IMG/VR virus record: IMGVR_UViG_3300024280_000006
Location: 1-41,773 of that record
DNA: 41,773 nucleotides
From: a virus
Direction: 5' to 3' (one strand)
The translations under genes were made by a program, and so were the position numbers. Under the pieces are notes generated by a model. The model worked only from the letters and a program-made list of their open reading frames with translations, did no database searches and was not told the DNA's origin. Shown piece after piece: positions 35,572-41,773 of the stretch; position 1 is the first letter of the stretch, and every line of letters starts with the position of its first letter.

Positions 35572-37154
35572 TCTTGTACCTCCAGGGCGCCCAAGTTGGC
35601 AGTGTAGGGCATCTGGCGACGGACCATGTCCGCAAACGAGGGCTGCCACCCTTGTTGACCGAAGAGAAAGCGTGCCCCCGGAGCGGTTTGTCCCGCCAAG
35701 CTGATAGCATACAGGGGCGCTGCGGCTGTGGGCAGGGTGTAGGCCAGGGCCCCGGCTGTGGCTGCTTTGGCGGCGACCATAGCAGCCCGCGCGGCGTGCT
35801 GGGTGGGTTCGCGACCAATGGTGCGCAGGGCCGGACCCAGAAGCTGAGCCTGAGCAGGGGCTTGTTCTGTCGCGAACTGATTGCCCGGGGCCAACTTCTG
35901 ATAGGCCCCCATCAAGTCATCAACCTGCATGTTGCGCTGTCCGCGCACGCTGCTCGCTGCCTCGACAAGCCGCTTTGCCTCGAAGTTACGCGCATCCACA
36001 TCCCGCAGAGTGGTCATCTCTTGCGGGCTGAAGCGCGGATTGCGGACAAGCTCGTCAAACCGATTCTTCACGGCGATGAGGGCCTGCTTGGCTTGACGCT
36101 CCTGCACCGTGTTGGTGGGGAAGGCGTCGATCTGGTCCTGCAGAACTTGCCGGTACTCGGTCATCTTTTCCGGGCCCATGCGCAGCGTGTTCCGCGTTTG
36201 CGGGAACACAGACTCAAGGCTTTCAAAAGCCATTTGCCGAGAGTCATTACGAATGCGTGCGTTGGTGACCACGCGGTTCAAGTCCGTGCGGTTGGCGTTG
36301 GAAAGCGTGAAGGTCTTGCCTGCGTACAGACTGGAGTAATCGCGCTCAATGCGCTGAATGGCCTCGTCTGCCAACTCTGCGGAAGTGAGATCGTCAACAG
36401 CTTGCCCCGGCATGATCCGACGGGCAGCCGCATTCAGAACCTCCTTACCCTGGCGGTCCTTCACCTTGGTCACACCGCTGGTCAGCGCGCCGATGAAGCG
36501 CCCGGTCTTGGACTCAGCCCCCTGTTGCAGCGTGGGATTGACCCCCTGGCGCATCAATTGTTCAGCCTCCGCCGAGGGGCGGAACATGCCCGTCAGCCCC
36601 TTGGTGATGCCTTGCAGGGCGCCTGCGGTGATACCCCCGGCTGCTGCGGCCTTCAGAGCCTCCTTGCCCTTGTTGGCCAAAGTTTCCAGGTAGTCCGCCC
36701 CCTGTTCAACAGGATTCAAGAGCGCGGCCTGGGCTCCGCTGACTGCCGCAGCGTTGGCGATCGGGTTGCTGACCCCCCTTGCCGCCAAGCTCTTGCTCAG
36801 CTTGCTGCCGGGCAGCATCGTGGTGGCCACACCCATACCGATGTCGCCAGCGGTACGAAAGTTGGGGTGTGGATCCTGGGCCCGCTCACGCTTAATCTGC
36901 TCGGCGACGAGCGTGTCATCTTCGTTGCCCTTGCCGATGAGCTGCTTGATGCCAGACACCATCTTGACCATGTTGTCGTTGATGCCTGCATCAATAGACC
37001 GCAAGAATGGATTCAGCGGAGACTCTGTGGGCTTGGCAGGGGCTGTGGCAGCCTGCTTTGGGAACCGCTTTTGCAGGGCGGACTTGATCACCCCGGGGTC
37101 AGTACCCTCGGGGAACTCAGCAACCGAGCCATCCGGCAGTTCTACTTCAATCAT
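35568..37154 (-). CDS. Internal virion / ejection protein candidate
   Basis: 528 residues starting MIEVELPDGSVAEFPEGTD, coupled by ATGA to the upstream gene. The first ~30 residues match a short N-terminal motif shared by many large phage virion proteins (EVELPDGSVAEFPEGTDPG). The remainder is helical and Ala/Arg/Gln-rich (AIQRIERDYSSLYAGKTFT, TLRDVDARNFEAKRLVEAA). Proteins of this type in short-tailed phages are carried in the head and ejected to form a conduit for DNA. Assignment rests on size, composition and place between tail fibre and other internal proteins. Confidence 0.55.
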   Translation of the reverse strand: MIEVELPDGSVAEFPEGTDPGVIKSALQKRFPKQAATAPAKPTESPLNPFLRSIDAGINDNMVKMVSGIKQLIGKGNEDDTLVAEQIKRERAQDPHPNFRTAGDIGMGVATTMLPGSKLSKSLAARGVSNPIANAAAVSGAQAALLNPVEQGADYLETLANKGKEALKAAAAGGITAGALQGITKGLTGMFRPSAEAEQLMRQGVNPTLQQGAESKTGRFIGALTSGVTKVKDRQGKEVLNAAARRIMPGQAVDDLTSAELADEAIQRIERDYSSLYAGKTFTLSNANRTDLNRVVTNARIRNDSRQMAFESLESVFPQTRNTLRMGPEKMTEYRQVLQDQIDAFPTNTVQERQAKQALIAVKNRFDELVRNPRFSPQEMTTLRDVDARNFEAKRLVEAASSVRGQRNMQVDDLMGAYQKLAPGNQFATEQAPAQAQLLGPALRTIGREPTQHAARAAMVAAKAATAGALAYTLPTAAAPLYAISLAGQTAPGARFLFGQQGWQPSFADMVRRQMPYTANLGALEVQE

Positions 37155-38191
37155 TCAAGTTCCCCTGTTGCGGGGTTAAACTTCAGCCGCCCACCCTTGG
37201 CAGGCTTGGGGGCCGCTGCGGCAGGAGCCTTGACTGGAGATTCCTTGGGCTGGGGCAGTTTGCGCAGGTCCAGCCCACCCTGACCAACGTAGTTGTCAAT
37301 GATTTCATTGCCATAGCTGGCCGACATGTTCTTCACGCGGGCGTTGAAGTTGCGGCGCACATTGTTCCAGCCGTTGCGCAGCGCAGCCTCGGACATGCCC
37401 TTACCGGCTGCGATTTCCTGCAGGAAGCGCACAGCTTCCGACTCCGTGACTGCGGCGCCGCTACGAGACTTCAGCAAGATGTTGGCGGCGGCTTGCATGT
37501 CGCTGCGCACCATCTGAGTCTGCTCGTCTTCCATGAAGCTGGGCACCAGACCAGCCAAGCGACCAAAGCCGGGCAGTTCGCCCTCTTTGAACTTGCCCAG
37601 CGTGTTTTCCACAGTTTCCAGAGCCTGATTGAATTCCGGGATGCCCGCCTTTTCAAGATCCTTGCCCAGCTTGATGGTGTTGTCGCTCAATGCCTTTGTC
37701 TTCTTGGCTTCCTCTTTGTCGCCCTGGCGCATGCCCGCCAGCAACAGACGATTGTTGTTGGCGTCGGCAGCGAGCTGAGCTCGAAGTGCATTGGCTTGAG
37801 CGGCGAGGCTGGCCTTCAAAGCGTTGGCTTCCTGGGCGCGCTCGCGAGCAGCCAATTGCTGAGCAATGATGTTCTGAGCGGCTGCAAGGCGAGAATCTCG
37901 ACGGTCTTGCGTGCGCACAGGGTTTTCCACATACTCGCCAGACGGCAGCAAAGCCCCTTCCGCAGTCATCTTGGGGGCGCCCCCTTGGGCTTGCTTTGCA
38001 AGAATGTCTGCTGTCTGGGCCAGGGCGGGGTTCCGCAGCATGGGGGCCACAGCCTGAATCGTGTTGAACCGCTGCGACTGCTTGAGCGCGTCGGCCAGCT
38101 TGGCTTGATTCTGGCCACGCAGGAGCTCCGCCTGCTGCATCTGCTGCTGGCGGGAATCGGTGTTACCGAGTGCGTATTCCAGAAAGTCCAT
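37151..38191 (-). CDS. Internal virion protein candidate, Gln/Ala-rich helical
   Basis: 346 residues starting MDFLEYALGNTDSRQQQMQ, with AGAGGTGATAA before the ATG at 38191. Long helices with few aromatic residues (QQAELLRGQNQAKLADALK, ARERAQEANALKASLAAQA) fit an ejection protein like P22 gp16/gp20 or T7 gp14-16. The C-terminal domain (FLQEIAAGKGMSEAALRNG) is more globular, followed by a Pro/Lys/Ala linker (AAAAPKPAKGGRLKFNP). No catalytic motif, for example a transglycosylase Glu, is recognised. Confidence 0.5.
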   Translation of the reverse strand: MDFLEYALGNTDSRQQQMQQAELLRGQNQAKLADALKQSQRFNTIQAVAPMLRNPALAQTADILAKQAQGGAPKMTAEGALLPSGEYVENPVRTQDRRDSRLAAAQNIIAQQLAARERAQEANALKASLAAQANALRAQLAADANNNRLLLAGMRQGDKEEAKKTKALSDNTIKLGKDLEKAGIPEFNQALETVENTLGKFKEGELPGFGRLAGLVPSFMEDEQTQMVRSDMQAAANILLKSRSGAAVTESEAVRFLQEIAAGKGMSEAALRNGWNNVRRNFNARVKNMSASYGNEIIDNYVGQGGLDLRKLPQPKESPVKAPAAAAPKPAKGGRLKFNPATGELE

Positions 38192-38201
38192 TTATCACCT
38201 C

Positions 38202-38639
38202 TTAGCGGATACCGAACATGCCGGAGCCGAGCGCGGCCGGACCCTGCACCGGCATTTGGAAGGGGCTTGGCGTGGGCTGCTTGGGCATGGCTTGCGCCGT
38301 GGGGGCTGTTGCTGCCTGGGTGGCGGCATTTTGGCGCAGCAGAGCAGCCATAAGGGCCTGATTTTGCTGGTCCTGCGCGCCCCGGGCTTTGCCTGCGGCC
38401 TCGCCCGCTTGGTTTTCCTTGTACATGCCCGCAGCCCGACTCAAGCCAGCACCAAGATATTCCATCGGGGTAGCCCCCACGGTCACCTGTCCGGCCTGAC
38501 GCATCTGCGGGGTGGCCCCCATCTCGCTCAACATGCCTGCCTGCTTGCGGAGTTGTTCAGCCATAGCTTCCTGCTCACCAACGGTGCCAGACAACTCCAT
38601 CAGCTTTTGCAGCTCTTCCATGGTAAGTGCATCCATCAT
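38202..38639 (-). CDS. Small Gln/Ala-rich virion-associated protein
   Basis: 145 residues starting MMDALTMEELQKLMELSGT behind TTGAGGAGTAG; two adjacent ATGs (38639, 38636) are possible. The N-terminal half is helical and acidic; the C-terminal half is Ala/Gln/Pro low-complexity ending FQMPVQGPAALGSGMFGIR. Being between two large internal-protein genes, it is probably assembled in the same complex. No family was recognised. Confidence 0.5.
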   Translation of the reverse strand: MMDALTMEELQKLMELSGTVGEQEAMAEQLRKQAGMLSEMGATPQMRQAGQVTVGATPMEYLGAGLSRAAGMYKENQAGEAAGKARGAQDQQNQALMAALLRQNAATQAATAPTAQAMPKQPTPSPFQMPVQGPAALGSGMFGIR

Positions 38640-38646
38640 CTACTCC

Positions 38647-39969
38647 TCAAGGGCGCCCGCCGAGCTGGGCATAGTCAACCATCATGTAGCCGCTGCTGTG
38701 CTGCTTCACAGCTCCGGGGTACTTGGCAGCCACCTCGTCGGCCATGAAGCCCCGCTCGCGATTACCGAAGATTGTGTATTCGTACACCGGCAGCCCAGCC
38801 TGAGTGCCGACCTCGACGATGTCGCTCTTCAAGCGGCGATCGCTGAAGAACATGGCAGCAGCCGCACCTGTGTTCATCATACCGTTCAGCATGGACGCCG
38901 TGTTGGCGTTGTCCACATTAACCGCGTTCAAGTTCGCGTTGTAGCCTTGCTGCATGGCGTTCATGAGTTGCGGAGTCTCAGCCTTGCCCGCAAGCGAGAA
39001 GCTCGGCATGGTGGGCATGTTCACTTGCTGACCAGTCAGCAACGCATTCAGTTCGCTGAGCGGTTGTCCCCGCTTTTGCAGCATCTCTGCAATCGACTGT
39101 TGGCGGAGCTGGTTCTGATACCCACCGAACGACAGGTTGTTCTGGAGCGTCTGGCCCAGAGCCTGATTGCCAAACTGCGCAGCCTGCTGATTCTGAGCGA
39201 ACTGTTGTTGCTGCGCCGAGTTGCCGAAGCTGCCTGCACTCAAGTCTTGTTGGAACTGCTGGGCTGCCTCTGCTCGGCCGGATTCAATGGCTTGCAGACG
39301 AGCGGCGTTTTCACCCTCGTCCAGATCGCGCATGGCGTTCTTCCACGCCTCAGAGCCTCGCGTGAGCCCCTGATTAGCGAGCTGGGTTTCGGTAGCGCCG
39401 CGTCGCTGCTGGAGGGCGGGCTGCATGCGCTGCCACACCGCGTCCTGTGCTGTGTCGCGATAGTTGCTGCCTCCAGGCAGCGTGCGCTGAATATTGCCTG
39501 CATCTGCAATCTGCCCATTGGCAGCCGTGGGGGCGCCGAAGCTGAATGCCGAGGGGAGCTTGCCCCAATCCATCGGATTAGCTGTGGCGCTCGTGGCTTG
39601 ACCGAGCAGTTGTTCAGCGGCGTCGCTGCGGCCCTGCGTGATCCGCTGCTGCGAATCCAGGGCCTTCTGCATCTCAGGGGTCACATTGATGTTCTGCGTC
39701 CACTGAGTGACTTCTTGACCCGTCGCTGGGTCAATAGCCTTGCCGGTGCCCCAGGTTTGCGAGCCAAACGGGGTGTTGACGTTCGGGCGGTTCGCCCACG
39801 TCTGCATGTTCGTCAGCTCTTTGCTGGCCTGCCCCTGCTCAAGTGCCGCCCCTCGATAATCAGGGGTGGCTGGGGCGCTGCTCTTCCCGCCGCCGCCGTG
39901 GTACTTCGAAGCAAAATAGGGGTCAACCGCCCCGTTTCGCTTCGCCTCGAGCCATCGTTGGAGATTCAT
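38647..39969 (-). CDS. Virion protein with C-terminal S74-like self-cleaving chaperone domain
   Basis: 440 residues starting MNLQRWLEAKRNGAVDPYF. The first part holds RPNVNTPFGSQTWG and VTQWTQNINVTPEMQKALD, a signature of podovirus proteins annotated as tail-fibre-domain or internal structural. The centre is Gln/Ala-rich (AQQQQFAQNQQAAQFGNQA). The last ~70 residues (FFSDRRLKSDIVEVG, then RERGFMADEVAAKYP) are a compact peptidase S74/endosialidase chaperone motif, in which S-D-x-R-L-K includes the cleavage serine. Such domains promote trimerisation and then cut themselves off. The gene overlaps the upstream gene by 47 bp and has a promoter within that gene. Confidence 0.65.
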   Translation of the reverse strand: MNLQRWLEAKRNGAVDPYFASKYHGGGGKSSAPATPDYRGAALEQGQASKELTNMQTWANRPNVNTPFGSQTWGTGKAIDPATGQEVTQWTQNINVTPEMQKALDSQQRITQGRSDAAEQLLGQATSATANPMDWGKLPSAFSFGAPTAANGQIADAGNIQRTLPGGSNYRDTAQDAVWQRMQPALQQRRGATETQLANQGLTRGSEAWKNAMRDLDEGENAARLQAIESGRAEAAQQFQQDLSAGSFGNSAQQQQFAQNQQAAQFGNQALGQTLQNNLSFGGYQNQLRQQSIAEMLQKRGQPLSELNALLTGQQVNMPTMPSFSLAGKAETPQLMNAMQQGYNANLNAVNVDNANTASMLNGMMNTGAAAAMFFSDRRLKSDIVEVGTQAGLPVYEYTIFGNRERGFMADEVAAKYPGAVKQHSSGYMMVDYAQLGGRP

Positions 39970-40378
39970 GCTGCTTAATCCATCTACAGTCTGTCTTGTT
40001 CATCTGCAACAAGATCAGATCACCACCGTCTTCGTGACATCCAGGAAGTCTATGAACCTCCTGGAACCCAATCTTGCGTGTGAACGTCAAGATCTTTTGG
40101 TTGGTGCTGTTCACCGGAGCAAGCAGGTATTCGAGGCCAAGTTGAACAAATGGGTACTCGAAAGCCGCGCGTACAAACCGACGTGTGATGGCAGCGGGGT
40201 CGTCGGTCGCAAAGTGCATTTGACATGCTCGACCGACGAAGCCATTATACCCCACCACCGCGCGCAAGTGCAAGCCGTCCGCCACCCAGCCCAGGGCGCG
40301 AAAATCTTCAGCCGCACCGATGTGCGCGCGAACACTCAGCCACGCGAAAAGCAAATCACGGGGCTGAGTTACAATCAC
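39923..40378 (-). CDS. GNAT-fold protein (T7 gp13-like internal virion protein or acetyltransferase)
   Basis: 151 residues from the GTG at 40378 (MIVTQPRDLLFAWLSVRAH), which overlaps the upstream stop as GTGA; a TTG at 40411 would extend it into the upstream gene. Pattern: AVVGYNGFVGRACQMHFAT (beta strands), FVRAAFEYPFVQLGLEYLL, APVNSTNQKILTFTRKIGF and QEVHRLPGCHEDGGDLILL are a GNAT core with the N-x-x-x-x-x-F-x-x-K-x-GF block that ends in acetyltransferases. T7 gp13 belongs to the same fold and is located equivalently. Catalytic activity is uncertain. Confidence 0.55.
   Translation of the reverse strand: MIVTQPRDLLFAWLSVRAHIGAAEDFRALGWVADGLHLRAVVGYNGFVGRACQMHFATDDPAAITRRFVRAAFEYPFVQLGLEYLLAPVNSTNQKILTFTRKIGFQEVHRLPGCHEDGGDLILLQMNKTDCRWIKQHESPTMARGEAKRGG
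40244..40273 (-). promoter_or_regulatory. Promoter within the GNAT gene (TTGCAC-18-TATAAT)
   Basis: On the minus strand TTGCAC (40273-40268), an 18-bp spacer, then consensus TATAAT (40249-40244). It would drive the S74-domain gene at 39969 and onward. The same bases on the plus strand offer TTGACA (40220-40225) with CATTAT or ATTATA at 17-18 bp, so an antisense promoter sharing the same -10 is possible. Confidence 0.55.
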
Positions 40379-41773
40379 AGGGTGCCGCCCACCTGGGCCA
40401 GAATGTCGCAAGACAGAATGCGGGTGCCTCCAGGCACTTCAGTCTTCATGATGAGGCTGCCGTAGTAGCCCCGATCGCTGGGGGTGTCTCGCCACTGTCG
40501 ATAATCTCGCATGGAGCTTCCCCACAGCGCAGTGCCCCAATCTTCAATCCCCCAGCCCTGTGGGATCTCAGGAACATCGGTGGCAGGCGTGTCGGCCGGA
40601 CCCCCGCCTTTGAAGTCGGTCAGCATTCGCGTGCTGAAGTTGGGGCGCTGCTTGCAGACAAAGTAAGGACGGGCCATCTTGAAGGACTTAAGCAACCCTG
40701 GAGCGCCGAAGTCTGAATAGGCCCACTGCACGAGCCCTTGAATGAGAATGCCCCCGGACCCATCTTGCGCCACGCCATCCTTGGTGCCGCGCTGAACGAT
40801 GTAAACCGTCCCGGTGTCTCCCCCAGAAAACATGAGGTCTGCGGCCACCACAGCACAGCGCATCGGCACGCCAGAGCTGGCGCCCCATGCGTTTGTGATC
40901 GTGTTCATGATGTATTGTCGATTCACCACAGACCCATAGTTGGGTACTGTAGCGATCAGCAGGTTCTGGCCATTCAATGTGTAGAGTCCCCAGCCCCGCT
41001 GATTGAAGCTGTACGCACTCTCTTGACTGAAGGTGGGTTGCACCTTTTCAGTGTAGTCGCTCTTGTCTGTAGAAAGGAAGTTTTGGCCGCCCCGGGTGAC
41101 GAACGACATTGGTTGAATGCCCAGCGTGCTGAGCACGAGCAGGTCGCCTCCGTACTGAACAAAGCCACGTCGCCCGCTGGGAATCTGCCCAATGTTCCAC
41201 TGACCCACCAGTCCAAAGGTGCTGGCGCTGCTGGGGTCCGTGCCCTTGTACACCAGAACATCACCATTGGTGCCAACGATGACCAGCAAATCGTCAATGC
41301 CCTCGCCGGCGTCGAGGGTCCAGTTCGCAATGAACTCAACCTTGCCCCCACGCTTGAAAAGAGGCCCAACATCCAGTTTGACTGCCGCACCATAGATGGA
41401 GTCGACAGGAAGATACCACAGATTCGTAGACTCCTGCTCCACAAACCACAGGCGCTTCTTCCAAGACAGAGGGAAGCACAGATCGTTGGGATTGATGTTG
41501 GTGACCTGCACATTGGTCACCTTGGCCCAGGTGGTGCCATCGTAGATGTGATAGCCATCTGTCTCGCTGCAAGCCACCAAGTAGCTTCCGCTGATGTTTG
41601 CAAACATCGTGGAGTGAACAACCCCAGCGGCCTCTGAGCCGGACAAAGAGATTGCAGGACTTGCGACCGGAGTGGGGCCGGTGTCAGTTACGTCGTAGAT
41701 TCCGTTCTTGGTTACAGCCCACATCTTCCCCGGCACGCTGGTCGGAGAAATGAATAGAGATGTCGCAGGAAGC
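40375..41773 (-). CDS. Packaged-DNA stabilisation / tail accessory protein, C-terminal part (begins at 381)
   Basis: This is the main part of the 550-residue protein whose first 97 codons are at 91-381. It includes KMWAVTKNGIYDVTDTGPT at the junction, then an all-beta, propeller-like series of short repeats (DLLVIVGTNGDVLVYKGTD, GDLLVLSTLGIQPMSFVTR, NLLIATVPNYGSVVNRQYI, FSGGDTGTVYIVQ), ending LSCDILAQVGGTL. This resembles the stabilisation or tail-hub proteins of short-tailed phages, which cap the portal side of the neck. The stop TGA overlaps the next gene's GTG. The frame across the contig end is continuous. The 127 bp at 41647-41773 are the second copy of 1-127. Confidence 0.7.
   Translation of the reverse strand, partial: LPATSLFISPTSVPGKMWAVTKNGIYDVTDTGPTPVASPAISLSGSEAAGVVHSTMFANISGSYLVACSETDGYHIYDGTTWAKVTNVQVTNINPNDLCFPLSWKKRLWFVEQESTNLWYLPVDSIYGAAVKLDVGPLFKRGGKVEFIANWTLDAGEGIDDLLVIVGTNGDVLVYKGTDPSSASTFGLVGQWNIGQIPSGRRGFVQYGGDLLVLSTLGIQPMSFVTRGGQNFLSTDKSDYTEKVQPTFSQESAYSFNQRGWGLYTLNGQNLLIATVPNYGSVVNRQYIMNTITNAWGASSGVPMRCAVVAADLMFSGGDTGTVYIVQRGTKDGVAQDGSGGILIQGLVQWAYSDFGAPGLLKSFKMARPYFVCKQRPNFSTRMLTDFKGGGPADTPATDVPEIPQGWGIEDWGTALWGSSMRDYRQWRDTPSDRGYYGSLIMKTEVPGGTRILSCDILAQVGGTL
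41647..41773. repeat. Exact 127-bp terminal direct repeat, right copy
   Basis: Identical to 1-127. See the left copy for interpretation: most likely the overlap of a circular assembly, so that 41646 is followed by 1. Confidence 0.95.

Noticed and set aside
1-41773. Integrase, repressor-based lysogeny module, diversity-generating retroelement, phage RNA polymerase
   Set aside because: No recombinase, attachment site, reverse transcriptase or single-subunit RNA polymerase motif was seen on either strand.
1-41773. tRNA or rRNA genes
   Set aside because: No cloverleaf with a plausible T-loop (GTTCGAATC-like) was found by eye; a covariance search would be needed to exclude them fully.

Overview
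This window is the complete genome of a virulent podovirus-like tailed phage. The first 127 bases (1-127) are repeated exactly at the end (41647-41773), and a tail gene reads straight through that junction. The molecule is therefore best read as a circular or circularly permuted assembly of about 41,646 bp. It has a large terminase, portal, scaffold, coat protein, tail adaptors, large ejection-type proteins, a tail fibre and a spike. It has no tape-measure, tail-tube or sheath gene, no integrase and no phage RNA polymerase. Host-type promoters and the G+C-rich base composition suggest a Gram-negative bacterium, perhaps a freshwater betaproteobacterium; the host assignment is inference only.

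Layout. (1) Late genes lie on the minus strand, from 8285 down to 1 and on through the junction from 41773 down to 31183. In order they are: small terminase, large terminase, portal, an accessory protein, scaffold, coat, three head/neck proteins, stabilisation/tail protein, GNAT-like protein, a protein with an S74-like self-cleaving end, three internal-virion candidates, tail fibre, a small membrane protein, an SGNH-type tail spike, holin and endolysin. (2) A short plus-strand cluster of small genes lies at 8360-9371. (3) A mostly non-coding, repeat-rich segment (9370-10986) holds several families of phased or palindromic repeats, one small minus-strand gene, and a set of TTACAGG iterons around an A+T-rich core beside the primase-helicase gene. 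It is the best candidate for the replication origin. (4) The primase-helicase is on the minus strand (10987-13074). (5) A long plus-strand early/middle operon runs from 13377 to 31301. It starts with small unknown genes, followed by an ssDNA-binding candidate, family A DNA polymerase, Cas4-like nuclease, VRR-NUC nuclease and SNF2-type helicase. A putative DNA-hypermodification island follows, then an AAA+ ATPase/VWA pair and a small winged-helix regulator.

The most interesting content is as follows. The 22.3-27.4 kb island combines a thymidylate-synthase homologue, a protein with the motifs of the 5-hmdU / alpha-glutamyl-putrescinyl-thymine hypermodification family, a GT-A glycosyltransferase and an FkbM methyltransferase; together they suggest a thymidine-derived modified base. 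The VWA + AAA+ pair (28059-30236) resembles MoxR-VWA style remodelling machines but uses a classic AAA domain. A promoter-to-terminator unit at 13091-13291 without an ORF is a good small-RNA candidate. The origin region contains at least five distinct repeat families, including a GATAG-N7-CTATC palindrome present in arrays on both sides of one small gene.
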